Positions 44,137 to 53,269 are shown, counted from the first letter of the stretch. The stretch: DNA of 64,000 nt from Olivibacter sp036959255 (GCF_036959255.1 NZ_JAWMTI010000002.1:806001-870000), one strand, 5' to 3'. A program made the numbers and translations. The notes: a model not told the origin generated them from the letters alone.

Positions 44137-44808
44137 ATGAAGTATAATATGACAACAGAAGAATATAAAGACAAATACAAAGAAGAAGACGCTGTAGGCT
44201 GGTTATCTATCGATGCCCAAATTGAAAAAGTATATGGGCAAATTGAACCGCGACACTATCCCCCACTATGTGGCTTGCACTATATGGCAGGCGGAACAGA
44301 TCCTATAGATGGCGCGAGTATTTACGACAATCACAAGGAGCCATTTCATAGACATATTATAAGTTATGGAATGAGTGAGCTTTATTACGACGAGGAAAAA
44401 GCCGGGGGAGAATTTAGTAAATGGGGATTTGAGTTCACCTTTAGACTGGTTCCTTTTGACGAGGACGAAAAAGATCCTATCTGGGCAATACAGGTAATGA
44501 ATAATCTCGCGCGTTACGTAAATAATAGCGGTCGATGGTTTGAAGAAAACCATTTTATACCAGCCAACGGACCGATAAGGCTGAATACAGATACAGATAT
44601 TACCGGTTTTGTTTTGGCGCTAGACCCTGAATTAGGCAAGATAGACACCGCTCACGGAGAAGTCTCCTTTTTGCAGCTGATAGGCATTACATCTACAGAA
44701 TTGGAGCGGCTTCAACAAAATCCAACGACAACGGCAGTTGAGAATTTGGTAAAAGAATTAAAGAAAGAAAATCCTTTATTAGTGACGGATTTGAAAAGGA
44801 GATCTTAA
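44137..44808 (+). CDS. Suppressor-of-fused (SUFU) domain protein
   Basis: A 223-residue cytosolic protein whose central part matches the SUFU domain: TDPIDGASIYDNHKEPFHRHIISYGMSELYYDE, WGFEFTFRLVPFDEDEKDPIWAIQVMNNLARYV and a glycine/acidic C-terminal part with VSFLQLIGITSTELERL. In animals SUFU regulates Hedgehog signalling; bacterial members are frequent in toxin-immunity settings (as immunity proteins) and elsewhere have unknown roles. No toxin gene is adjacent here. The gene is followed by a spaced 15-bp inverted repeat at 44890-44964 before the convergent TonB receptor. Confidence 0.88.
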   Translation: MKYNMTTEEYKDKYKEEDAVGWLSIDAQIEKVYGQIEPRHYPPLCGLHYMAGGTDPIDGASIYDNHKEPFHRHIISYGMSELYYDEEKAGGEFSKWGFEFTFRLVPFDEDEKDPIWAIQVMNNLARYVNNSGRWFEENHFIPANGPIRLNTDTDITGFVLALDPELGKIDTAHGEVSFLQLIGITSTELERLQQNPTTTAVENLVKELKKENPLLVTDLKRRS

Positions 44809-44889
44809 AGAAAACCATTATAAAGTCAGTCTATAACAAGCTACTATCCGAAAAAAGGGGCACCAAAACTATCTTTCCCATATTATATA

Positions 44890-44964
44890 GCGATCTCAAT
44901 CCAATGAAGTTGGCACATACGATGCAATTGAATGTAATAGCCAGCCCCTTTGGATTGAGATCGC
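44890..44964. repeat. 15-bp inverted repeat with 45-bp spacer
   Basis: GCGATCTCAATCCAA at 44890-44904 and its exact complement at 44950-44964. It lies between convergent genes. It could be a bidirectional terminator with a large loop or the ends of a tiny inserted element; no target-site duplication is visible. Confidence 0.55.
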
Positions 44965-44999
44965 AATTAGCAATATTTCTCCCCATCCTCTTTGACGAC

Positions 45000-47567
45000 C
45001 TATCTTATCGCTTTACCAAAGCTATAGCGAACAGTAGCACCGAAGGTGCGCGGATCACCTAATACAGCGGCATAATGTCCTGCATTACCCGCCGCAGGAA
45101 GTAATTGCTCAAAGTAATCTTTATCCAATAAATTCCGACTCCAAATAAAGAAAGACACACCTTGACTTGCCTGAAATCCAAGTCGTGCGTTCAACAATAG
45201 ATAACCATCTACATTTAAATACCGGGATGGAGATGGACTTGACGAAAATGAAGAACGAAAATAAGAATCGAGTGCGAGGAAGTAACTTCCTCCTAAAGTA
45301 AGAAACTTACTTGGCAGATCAACCTGACCACCTAAAGACCCCGCCCATTTTGAAATCCCGGGCAGCCTTCCGCCTGAAATATCCTTGAAGGCAGATTCAC
45401 CACCCGTTTCTTCTAATGGAACAGGCGCATTTTTAAAGGAAATATATTTACCGTCTGTATATGAAAGAGCGCCATACAAAGAAAAGACATTACCAATAAA
45501 TACATTACCATCAAGTTCCGCTCCCCGTACACGCACTTTTTCTGCGTTTGCCAGATAGCCGCGGTTTACACCTACTTCTGCTGTTTGTACCTGTGTTTGA
45601 AAATCCTTAATATTCGTATTGTAAACCGCAAGATTTAAGGTTGCATTATCAGAAGGGCTTGTTTTTATACCAATCTCATAATGTGTAACGTATTCGGGTT
45701 TAATCTCCGCCAATTCTAACATTGGTTCACCATTACTGGTTGGCAAACCACCGAGATTGAGTCCCACCGGTTTGTAATTAGTTGAGAAAGTAGTGTAAGA
45801 ATTAATACGATCATTAGGTTTATAGGCAAGCGTTAGTTGTCCTGACAAATTGGTATTATCGGTATTCGCATTAAACACTTGATCAGTATAAACGGCCCTT
45901 TTTATTGCTAAAAGCTCGGGATCATCCGTCTGAAGTCCACCGTAAGTTTGGCGGTTGAAATCTACTTTCTTGTCGTCGTAATTAAACCTGAGCCCCGGTA
46001 ATACATGCAATTGATCGGTGATCGACCAGTCGAGCTGACCAAATACCGCACCACTAAAGGATGTCAACTTTGAATAGGTGCGAATACCATACCCATCAAG
46101 CAAACCCGGTGTTGCCCATAAATCACTTGTCGAATTTTGAGAGAATCGCCATTGCGCCGAACCCGATTCTTCTGTATGGTATGGATCTGTCTTTAATCGT
46201 TGCCCAATAGCATAAACACCAAAAACGCCACTTAGACGGGAAGAAAGATCACCGGCATAGCGAATCTCCTGTGACCACTGCTGATGTTTAGACGGTGCTT
46301 GTGAAAGTGATAAAACAGGAAGCCCCGTAAAATCACGGTCATTTGACGGATTCCAATTCCAATATCTCCATGCAGTAGTTGAAGTTAATGTGCCCGAACC
46401 GATTTTGATATCTGCATTTAAAGAAACACCACCCAAATCATTGTCTGATCGCCATGGTGTATCATGATCTATTTTTCTATCGAAAGGATTACGACTTGGC
46501 AGATTATAGCCGAGGTCCGCAATAATTTGCTCAAATTGTCTGTAAGCTGCGCGCTGCGTAGGTACTACACCAGCGACTACTTGAGCATAACCATTGGGAC
46601 GTTGTCTCGACACATCACCTGCTAATACAATATTAATATTATTAGATGGCGCGTAGAGTAACTGCCCCCGAAATCCTAAATTATTAAGATCATTTACATG
46701 CTGGTCGGTAGCAACGTTGTATAATACACCATCTCGCTGAGTCCCCGAAAAAGAAACGCGCGCTGCTAAATTTCTGGTTAGTGGTCCTGTAACAGAAGTT
46801 TTTGCTTGAACGTAACCATAATTTCCATAGCTAGCCTCGAAATTAACCTCTGGTGTAAAACTAGCTTTGCGTGTAGTAATATTGAAAGCTCCAGCTGTTG
46901 TATTTTTTCCAAATAACGTGCCCTGAGGCCCCCGTAACACTTCTATACGTTCAACATCAATGAAGTCGAGCGTAGTTGCCGCCGGACGAGCAAAATAGAC
47001 TCCATCTACATAAAAACCAACACCTGGGTCTATTCCATCATTTGTAAGTCCAAATGTAGAACCTAAACCCCTAATATTCAATGTTGTATTTCTAGGATTA
47101 GATGAGTATAACTGCACAGCGGGAACCAGTTCCTTTAATCGATTAACATTAAATGCACCTGCATTTTCAACGCGCGCTCCACCAATTACTGAAATAGGAA
47201 TCGGAACATTTTGTACACGTTCGGTACGACGTCGTGCCGTAACGGCAACTTCCGAAAGCTGAAAATCATCTGTAAGTAATACAATATTTAGTTTACGCCC
47301 ATTGACTTCTTGAACTTGAACATCTCTTGTCCGAAATCCTACGGAACTAACAGAAAGTGTAAAAGGTGGCACGCTTGCTGTCTGTATTGTAAACTCACCG
47401 TTCGCGTCAGTCACTGCTTTTAAATTAGTCCCCTTGATAAGTATCGTTGCGCCAAGAATGGCAATATCGTCCGCATCCTTGACGATACCAGTAATCGTCT
47501 GTTGTGCGAAAACAAACTGAGAAATTAGTGTTGTTAGAAAAAAGAGGAGTAGTTTTTGTTTAAACAT
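45000..47567 (-). CDS. TonB-dependent outer-membrane receptor
   Basis: An 855-residue receptor from the ATG at 47567, where the signal peptide MFKQKLLLFFLTTLISQFVFAQ begins; a TATATTTG -7 element at 47592-47599 lies between this ATG and the possible earlier one at 47615, supporting the choice. After the signal is a carboxypeptidase-regulatory-like domain (about 23-105), then a plug with RVQNVPIPISVIGG, LNIRGLGSTFGLTNDGIDPGVGFYVDGVY and IEVLRGPQGTLFGKNTTAG, and a barrel ending in an RYSFGKAIR tail. The plug and barrel look like the proteobacterial-type siderophore/small-molecule receptors rather than SusC. Substrate unknown. The DUF418 gene lies 120 bp upstream on the same strand. Confidence 0.9.
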   Translation of the reverse strand: MFKQKLLLFFLTTLISQFVFAQQTITGIVKDADDIAILGATILIKGTNLKAVTDANGEFTIQTASVPPFTLSVSSVGFRTRDVQVQEVNGRKLNIVLLTDDFQLSEVAVTARRRTERVQNVPIPISVIGGARVENAGAFNVNRLKELVPAVQLYSSNPRNTTLNIRGLGSTFGLTNDGIDPGVGFYVDGVYFARPAATTLDFIDVERIEVLRGPQGTLFGKNTTAGAFNITTRKASFTPEVNFEASYGNYGYVQAKTSVTGPLTRNLAARVSFSGTQRDGVLYNVATDQHVNDLNNLGFRGQLLYAPSNNINIVLAGDVSRQRPNGYAQVVAGVVPTQRAAYRQFEQIIADLGYNLPSRNPFDRKIDHDTPWRSDNDLGGVSLNADIKIGSGTLTSTTAWRYWNWNPSNDRDFTGLPVLSLSQAPSKHQQWSQEIRYAGDLSSRLSGVFGVYAIGQRLKTDPYHTEESGSAQWRFSQNSTSDLWATPGLLDGYGIRTYSKLTSFSGAVFGQLDWSITDQLHVLPGLRFNYDDKKVDFNRQTYGGLQTDDPELLAIKRAVYTDQVFNANTDNTNLSGQLTLAYKPNDRINSYTTFSTNYKPVGLNLGGLPTSNGEPMLELAEIKPEYVTHYEIGIKTSPSDNATLNLAVYNTNIKDFQTQVQTAEVGVNRGYLANAEKVRVRGAELDGNVFIGNVFSLYGALSYTDGKYISFKNAPVPLEETGGESAFKDISGGRLPGISKWAGSLGGQVDLPSKFLTLGGSYFLALDSYFRSSFSSSPSPSRYLNVDGYLLLNARLGFQASQGVSFFIWSRNLLDKDYFEQLLPAAGNAGHYAAVLGDPRTFGATVRYSFGKAIR

Positions 47568-47591
47568 AATAAAATCTATAGAATAAGTAGA

Positions 47592-47599
47592 CAAATATA
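47592..47599 (-). promoter_or_regulatory. -7 element of the TonB receptor gene
   Basis: TATATTTG on the minus strand, an exact TAnnTTTG match, 25 bp before the start codon at 47567. Confidence 0.45.
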
Positions 47600-47687
47600 G
47601 ATATTCTTTTGACATTCCATAGATTTTGTAAAAAATGGTTAAGATTAAATTTTAAAAAGTGTAAAAATGGGTATTAACGTGCCAGGA

Positions 47688-48869
47688 TTATCTTATCCAT
47701 GTTAACTTATGCCATAGACTTTCCAGTGGCCCCTGTTTATATCTTTTAAGCCACCACTTACAACATAAGACCTGTAGAAAAAAGACAATAATACCAATAC
47801 ATAAACTTAGGGTATATCCGCAGTGTGGCGCTAGGTACAAGCCAAATGGAAAATAAAGGAAAGCACCTACAATTGATTGCATAATATAATTAGTGAGGCT
47901 CATCTTCCCATAATATCGAAATTTGGACGTAAGTCGTTTAAACTTCGCTGTTTGATATAGAAGAACGAAGGCAGATACCAATACAAAAGTAAAGGCCAGT
48001 TTTTGCCACATATCAAATACGACTCCGATCGTGCGCTTGATAAATTCGGTACTTCCCTGATCGTAAATATTCACTTTTAAGACATAGAGCGGGCCGTAAA
48101 GTATAGAAGCGAAAATAAGTGTAAACGTCCAAAAACGGATACTTCTTGGGGAAAACAAAAAAAGTTGCTTCCGTCCGATCAACAGACCTAAAAGAAATAG
48201 ACCAGCCGTTTGAAGGAATCGCCCGGCACCTACCGCCCATAATAAGCTCGCCTTTTGCCCTAAAGTTAAATTCCCTAAGATAAACTTACTAAAATCCCCC
48301 TCACTTGTATAAGCAGCCACCATTTTATACATAGCTCCAACACCCAGATCGGGTAAAGTATAAGATGAATCCATTAGTTTTAAAATATAATGAACCCATT
48401 CAACGGGCTGTAACAGCAAAATCACGGCAGCTATAAGAATCGCCTGATCGCTCCAATTTCTTACAATGAATAGAAGTATACCAACGATCGAAAACAGTAA
48501 TAATACATCTCCAGCCGGGAAAAAGGCAGCATTTAACGCCGCAAACCCTACCAATAACAAAAGTCGCCATAGAAACCTATAACCGAAATCATTTCCTTTT
48601 ATTTGCTGATTCGTGTATTGTATATGAAAAGTAAACCCGAAAAGAAGCGCAAAAATGGCATAGGATTTCCCAGCGAACAACGAAAAGGTGATATCAAAGA
48701 CCCCTTGATCTAAAATAGACAACCAATGTGGATAATTTGTGGAATCGGGATAAACGGGAAAGATAAAATGTTCTAAGTTATGAACTAATAGAATCGCCAT
48801 CACAGCAAAGCCCCGCAATGCATCTACTACTTCAATACGGGGTATTTTTGTACTTATGTTTTCGTGCAT
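47688..48869 (-). CDS. DUF418-family membrane protein
   Basis: A 393-residue inner-membrane protein with about ten hydrophobic segments. The N-terminus RIEVVDALRGFAVMAILLVHNLEHF resembles the acyltransferase-3/heparan-N-acetyltransferase-like group, and the C-terminal half with FVLVSAFVLLYQT, YYGKMSLTNYIMQSIVGAFLYFPFG is the DUF418 domain typical of YeiB-type proteins. The function is unknown; related proteins are thought to modify or move envelope molecules. It is upstream of the TonB receptor on the same strand, separated by 120 bp with a promoter-like element, so co-regulation is possible but not certain. Confidence 0.88.
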   Translation of the reverse strand: MHENISTKIPRIEVVDALRGFAVMAILLVHNLEHFIFPVYPDSTNYPHWLSILDQGVFDITFSLFAGKSYAIFALLFGFTFHIQYTNQQIKGNDFGYRFLWRLLLLVGFAALNAAFFPAGDVLLLFSIVGILLFIVRNWSDQAILIAAVILLLQPVEWVHYILKLMDSSYTLPDLGVGAMYKMVAAYTSEGDFSKFILGNLTLGQKASLLWAVGAGRFLQTAGLFLLGLLIGRKQLFLFSPRSIRFWTFTLIFASILYGPLYVLKVNIYDQGSTEFIKRTIGVVFDMWQKLAFTFVLVSAFVLLYQTAKFKRLTSKFRYYGKMSLTNYIMQSIVGAFLYFPFGLYLAPHCGYTLSLCIGIIVFFLQVLCCKWWLKRYKQGPLESLWHKLTWIR

Positions 48870-49075
48870 TCTTTTTTAGGTTCTCTTAAAAGAATAAAGG
48901 TAATGATTTTTCCGCATATCGCTGCTACTACGAAATATGATCGGTCCTTTTTATATTTCTTATGAAGCCGTATCAAGATCAATGATTTTTTACAAGTCTA
49001 GATCAATTTCAGGTTGCATTTTTGCCCTAGAAGGTTCATTTTCAAAGAAGAGCCTGGCAATAAAATAGAAATCTT

Positions 49076-49528
49076 ATGAAAAATCGAAAATTATTTATTC
49101 TCCTTGCTTTAAGCATTGTAAGTAAATGGTCGAACGCGCAAACAGTCATTAGTTTAAAACCAGAAGCAGAAATCCCTATGAAAGAGTTCAGTCTTCTTGT
49201 TAGCGTTCCTACGACCTATTCAAACGAGCTTGCAAAAGCTGTAAGTCCTGAATGGGAAAAAACGATTGCACGGTGGCAAAAAGAAGGTGTTTATGTCTAT
49301 AGCTATGCCTTCCCCGGCGAAGGTTATATTATTAAAGGCGCGAAGAAGCAGGTCCGCAAAGGAGTTGTTGTAGCAAACAATACGCGCGTAGTTAGTAACA
49401 TTATACTCCGAGCGGAAGATTTTCAAAGTGCTTTAAAATATGCAGCATATTGCCCTATTTTAAAGCATGGAGGCGTTGTTGAGGTACGTGAAGTTCCAAC
49501 GAGATCACGTTTCCCGGTCGAACAGTAG
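49076..49528 (+). CDS. Exported YCII-like small protein
   Basis: A 150-residue protein with a signal peptide ending around SNAQ (residue 22). The rest, with EFSLLVSVPTTYSNELAKAV, WEKTIARWQKEGVYVYSYAFPGEGYIIKG and the C-terminal AAYCPILKHGGVVEVREV, fits the dimeric alpha/beta-barrel (YCII/DGPF-type) fold, in which a C-terminal PxxxxGGxxEVR-like stretch is characteristic. Such proteins bind small ligands or act as enzymes, mostly cytosolic, so an exported form is slightly unusual. The next plus-strand gene is 90 bp away, and the gap holds two interleaved inverted repeats. Confidence 0.75.
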   Translation: MKNRKLFILLALSIVSKWSNAQTVISLKPEAEIPMKEFSLLVSVPTTYSNELAKAVSPEWEKTIARWQKEGVYVYSYAFPGEGYIIKGAKKQVRKGVVVANNTRVVSNIILRAEDFQSALKYAAYCPILKHGGVVEVREVPTRSRFPVEQ

Positions 49529-49530
49529 CC

Positions 49531-49598
49531 TACAAAAGCAAGGCGGAAAACAGAAGTATGAATAATATTTAGTTCTTTTGTATAACAATTTCCGCCTT
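49531..49598 (+). repeat. Two interleaved inverted repeats (possible pseudoknot or switch)
   Basis: Repeat A is TACAAAAG (49531-49538) with CTTTTGTA (49575-49582); repeat B is AAGGCGGAAA (49540-49549) with TTTCCGCCTT (49589-49598). The order A-B-A'-B' allows either of two hairpins or a pseudoknot in the RNA between the YCII-like and membrane-protein genes. Confidence 0.55.
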
Positions 49599-49618
49599 AT
49601 CCATTATAGTAACCAATT

Positions 49619-50110
49619 ATGAAAAATCAAACCAATTTACCGGTATCATCCATAGCTGTGAAAGTTTTAATAGTCGGTTTAATAGTAGGAACGTTCGACA
49701 TCACGGCAGCCTTAATAAAATACTATCTAACAACTGGAAAAGATCCGGTGTTTATATTCAAATATATTGCAAGCGGAATATTTGGTTCAGAAGCTTTGTC
49801 TAGTGGAATACCTATCATTCTCATTGGGTTATTGTTACATTATGGCATTGCGATTTCGTTTACTGTATTTTTCTGCCTGCTGTATAATCGTCTTCCGATT
49901 ATATCAAAGAACAAGGTATTAGCAGGCATATTTTATGGTCTCTTCATCTGGACTATTATGAATTTTTTGGTAGTTCCGCTCAGCAATACACCAAAAGGAG
50001 CCTTTAACTTGCCCCATGCAATCAAAGAACTGCTAATTTTAATCTGTATGATCGGCCTGCCCTTACCTTTCTTAGTCAGTTCCTTTGTTTTCAACAAGCG
50101 GACCGGTTAA
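49619..50110 (+). CDS. Four-TM membrane protein, YagU/DUF1440-like
   Basis: A 163-residue inner-membrane protein with four hydrophobic segments (about 14-34, 62-88, 101-120 and 136-157). The first segment is followed by the pattern GTFDITAALIKYYLTTGKDP and IASGIFGSEALSSG, and a later GIFYGLFIWTIMNFLVVPLSNTP stretch; these resemble the YagU/DUF1440 group, but I cannot be sure. The ATG at 49619 is 90 bp after the YCII-like stop, across a structured RNA region. Function unknown. Confidence 0.72.
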   Translation: MKNQTNLPVSSIAVKVLIVGLIVGTFDITAALIKYYLTTGKDPVFIFKYIASGIFGSEALSSGIPIILIGLLLHYGIAISFTVFFCLLYNRLPIISKNKVLAGIFYGLFIWTIMNFLVVPLSNTPKGAFNLPHAIKELLILICMIGLPLPFLVSSFVFNKRTG

Positions 50111-50140
50111 AAATGGGCGTGAAAAAGATGCCTATGCTCA

Positions 50141-52243
50141 CTAACCAAACAAATCGTGTTCACCGTGAAAATGACGAATGATCTTTACAAATTCATCACC
50201 TAATTCCTTTGCTTTTCCAACCCCTATCCCTTTTATTTGTGCCAATTCTCCCAACGATTTCGGCGATTTGGCTGCAATCGCCATACAAAGCTGTTCACTT
50301 AAAACAAGGTAATCTGCAAGCCCGGTCTTTTTGCTGTTCGCTGTCCGCCATGCAAAAATCTCGTTGAGTAATCGGGGGTCCACCAAATCGCTAATTTTAG
50401 GTTCAACCGCTATTTTCTTCACTTGATAAACAGGGGGGTGATTCAGCGCCGCTGTTATCATCGCTGCCGACAGTTCTTGCAAATCAGTTAGCGCCAAGTC
50501 GATCTGCAAAGCGGCTTGCTTCCCTTTCAAATGTATTAATAACTGATTATATATAGAGAAAAATTCGGGGTCAAGTCCCTCCTCGATAGGTAAAGTCACT
50601 AGTCCTTGGATTAGGTCCAATAGGGAGTCAACTTTGGGTTTAAAATAGATGATCGCCTGCTTTAGACGATGCAAAAAATTATCCTGTGCAGCAAGTGGAA
50701 GCCTCCAATCCAAATTGGCAAACTCCCGCATTAAAAATTTGTCAGCTACTTTTCTCACCTGATTCATTAAAATTTCCTCTATTTCACGAAGGTTTGCTAC
50801 AATAAGTTCTTCCCTTACCAATGTACTCAACATGGATTTCAATATGTTCCATTCCAGTTCAATATTCTTAAAACCAAAAACATCAGCGATCCATTTATAA
50901 GCAGATTCTATTACCGCCTGGTCCAATAAGGCGTCCTGACCGCTTTGCATTCTGCACTTATTCATAAATGCAATTATACGCGGATCTGTCATTATGTTCT
51001 CGATTCTTATAGGTGCTTTCAACACCAAACCATCCAAATTTCTGCACCGACTGAGCGCCACATAGGTTTGACCATGCGCAAAAGCGGCTTCTACATCGAT
51101 CACAGCTTTATCAAATGTCAAACCCTGGCTTTTGTGAATAGTGATTGCCCAAGCCAACTTAATAGGATATTGAGTAAAAGAACCGCTGGATGAGGATGCT
51201 ATTTTCCCCTCCGATTCATTGAGAGTATATTTTGTGTTTTCCCAAGTCTCGGGTAATACGTCAAGCTCTGTGCCATCATCTAAAAAACGGACGCGAATGT
51301 TGTTCTGCATTGCCTTCATAATACAAGCGGTGCGCCCGTTATAGTATTGCTTCTTACCACTTGAGTCGTTTTTTATAAAAATAACTTGCGCTCCCACTTT
51401 GAGGCTTAATTCCAGTTCAGCAGGGTAGGCATCTTTGGGAAAATCACCAACAACCCTCGCTTTGTATACCACCACCTCTCCTTCCAGCTCTTGTAAGCGA
51501 GCCTCATTGATTTGCCGTACAGAATTATTATGTGTCGAAAGTGTGACGTAATCCGTCAATGCTGTTGCAATTTCCGGCTTATATTGTTGATTCAGAACCG
51601 TGAGAAGCGAATCATCAATATTAGCATCTCTAATACTATTTAGCATACGAATAAAGGTAGGGTCTGCCTGTCGAAAAACTTCGGTCAGTTCAAAACTGAA
51701 TAAGGGCAAGGATTCAAAAGCCCAGCTATTGAAAAAATAAGGGCTAACATAATATTGCTGTAAAACAGGCCAATCATGCTGATAAACCGGTGGTAATTGA
51801 TAAAGGTCACCAATCATCAGCAACTGAACACCACCGAATGGTCGAGTAGAACCTTTGATGTTCCTTAATATCAAATCAATTCTGTCAATAACATCCGCAC
51901 GAACCATACTAATTTCATCGATGATGAGCAACTGCAGACTGATAAGCAACTTAGCTTTATCGGGCGACATATGCAGCGGCTTACCGGAATGGAAATCGTC
52001 GGGGTTCCTTTGAGGAATCAATGGACCAAAAGGTATTTGAAAAAGCGAGTTGATAGTAACACCACCTGCATTCAAAGCAGCAATAGCAGTGGGTGCCACG
52101 ATCGCCAGATTTTTCGTTATAGTCGTTTTTATATGATGAAGAAAAGTAGTTTTCCCCGTTCCAGCTTTACCAGTTAAAAATATCGGTTTATCTGTTTTTG
52201 TTAAGAAGTCGATAACACGTTTATGGATAACGTTTAAATTCAT
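50141..52243 (-). CDS. Pif1/RecD-like helicase with C-terminal HRDC-type region
   Basis: A 700-residue superfamily-1 helicase-type ATPase. Walker A is GKAGTGKT at 25-32, Walker B is LLIIDEISMV with Asp108-Glu109, and later motifs appear in QLMIGDLYQLPPV, FELTEVFRQADP, LAWAITIHKSQGLTFDKAVID and YVALSRCRNLDGL, the Pif1/RecD/Dda order. The C-terminal part (about 610-690; LFEIFAWRTANSKKTGLADYLVLS-like and LAQIKGIGVGKAKELGDEFVKII) looks like an HRDC-type nucleic-acid-binding domain. It likely unwinds structured DNA during replication or repair. The HRDC end is common in Bacteroidota members. The gene is monocistronic. Confidence 0.9.
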   Translation of the reverse strand: MNLNVIHKRVIDFLTKTDKPIFLTGKAGTGKTTFLHHIKTTITKNLAIVAPTAIAALNAGGVTINSLFQIPFGPLIPQRNPDDFHSGKPLHMSPDKAKLLISLQLLIIDEISMVRADVIDRIDLILRNIKGSTRPFGGVQLLMIGDLYQLPPVYQHDWPVLQQYYVSPYFFNSWAFESLPLFSFELTEVFRQADPTFIRMLNSIRDANIDDSLLTVLNQQYKPEIATALTDYVTLSTHNNSVRQINEARLQELEGEVVVYKARVVGDFPKDAYPAELELSLKVGAQVIFIKNDSSGKKQYYNGRTACIMKAMQNNIRVRFLDDGTELDVLPETWENTKYTLNESEGKIASSSSGSFTQYPIKLAWAITIHKSQGLTFDKAVIDVEAAFAHGQTYVALSRCRNLDGLVLKAPIRIENIMTDPRIIAFMNKCRMQSGQDALLDQAVIESAYKWIADVFGFKNIELEWNILKSMLSTLVREELIVANLREIEEILMNQVRKVADKFLMREFANLDWRLPLAAQDNFLHRLKQAIIYFKPKVDSLLDLIQGLVTLPIEEGLDPEFFSIYNQLLIHLKGKQAALQIDLALTDLQELSAAMITAALNHPPVYQVKKIAVEPKISDLVDPRLLNEIFAWRTANSKKTGLADYLVLSEQLCMAIAAKSPKSLGELAQIKGIGVGKAKELGDEFVKIIRHFHGEHDLFG

Positions 52244-52398
52244 ATAGCTATGTATCTACAAAATTTTATAGAAGACCTTGCAAACAAAGTTAGCAAAATC
52301 GTGTGCACGTGGGCTCATTGTCTTGTCTTTTCTGAAATTTATTTGATTTTAACATGGCCCTAGGTATGACGACAAAAGGTCATTAACTACCTAAAAAT

Positions 52399-52497
52399 AT
52401 GAAAGACACTTTTTTAATTGATCGCCTTGGAAGGTGGCTCCTAAAGAACGAGAGGATAGCAGAGCTGCTAGAGGGTGAAGAATCAGGTTCAGTGTAA
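52399..52497 (+). CDS. Candidate 32-residue small protein
   Basis: An ATG frame of 33 codons in the 315-bp gap between the helicase and aquaporin genes. The product is charged and amphipathic (RLGRWLLKNERIAELLEGEE), which looks more protein-like than chance, but there is no clear ribosome binding site, no neighbour on the strand, and no known family. The remainder of the gap (52244-52558) shows only the aquaporin hairpin. Confidence 0.3.
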   Translation: MKDTFLIDRLGRWLLKNERIAELLEGEESGSV

Positions 52498-52510
52498 CCT
52501 ATCAATATAC

Positions 52511-52540
52511 AACAGGGGTAGCCTAACGGTTACCCCTGTT
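52511..52540 (-). terminator. Hairpin after the aquaporin gene
   Basis: AACAGGGGTA with TACCCCTGTT, a 10-bp perfect outer stem with a partly paired interior, 18 bp past the stop at 52559. The T tract is weak. Confidence 0.7.
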
Positions 52541-52558
52541 GAAAATCATATAAAAAAG

Positions 52559-53269
52559 TCAGTTCGTTCCGTTCTTCTGAATAAGCGATTTGTAAATTAA
52601 GCCCCCTATGATTGCCCCTGCAATGGGTGCTACCCAAAACAACCATAATTGACTAAGGTACTCTCCACCCGCGATCACCGCCTGTGAAGTAGAGCGCGCA
52701 GGATTTACTGATGTATTTGTTATGGGAATGGAAATGAGATGGATTAAAGTAAGTGCCAAGCCAATGGCAATACCCGCAAATTTACCATTAGCAAACTTAT
52801 CCGTTGCTCCTAGGATCACGATAAGAAAAAAGGCCGTTAATACGGTTTCTGCCAGAAAGGCCGCACCAAGCTGATAACCATGAGGAGACAAAGCACCGTA
52901 ACCATTTGCGGCAAAAGCTCCAGCCTTCGTATTATCAATTGCCAGAGGACTCGCATTCCCCGCTAATATCAAGTACAGGATGGCTGCAGCAGCAAGTGCC
53001 CCCAAAACTTGGGAGAGAATGTAAGGCAACAAGTCTTTAGCGGGAAAGCGTCCACCTACAAGAAGTCCAATTGAGACTGCAGGATTAAAATGCCCGCCCG
53101 AAACATGACCTACAGCGTAAGCCATAGTAAGTACTGTTAAACCGAAAGCAAACGCTACTCCCATATAGCCAATGCCTAAATCTGGTATACCTGCTGCAAA
53201 CAGTGCGCTTCCACACCCCCCAAAAACCAACCAGAAAGTTCCGAAAAATTCTGCAAAATAGTTTTTCAT
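52559..53269 (-). CDS. aqpZ: Aquaporin Z-type water channel
   Basis: A 236-residue inner-membrane channel with six membrane segments and two half-helices. NPA motifs are at 62-64 (GGHFNPAVSIG) and 189-191 (NTSVNPARS); the second is followed by Arg192, and His177 lies before it, matching the narrow aromatic/Arg filter of water-specific aquaporins rather than glycerol facilitators. AEFFGTFWLVFGGCGSALFA near the N-terminus is typical of AqpZ. The size and motif set are normal. It is a single gene with a hairpin downstream; no glycerol genes are adjacent, which fits a water channel. Confidence 0.95.
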   Translation of the reverse strand: MKNYFAEFFGTFWLVFGGCGSALFAAGIPDLGIGYMGVAFAFGLTVLTMAYAVGHVSGGHFNPAVSIGLLVGGRFPAKDLLPYILSQVLGALAAAAILYLILAGNASPLAIDNTKAGAFAANGYGALSPHGYQLGAAFLAETVLTAFFLIVILGATDKFANGKFAGIAIGLALTLIHLISIPITNTSVNPARSTSQAVIAGGEYLSQLWLFWVAPIAGAIIGGLIYKSLIQKNGTN

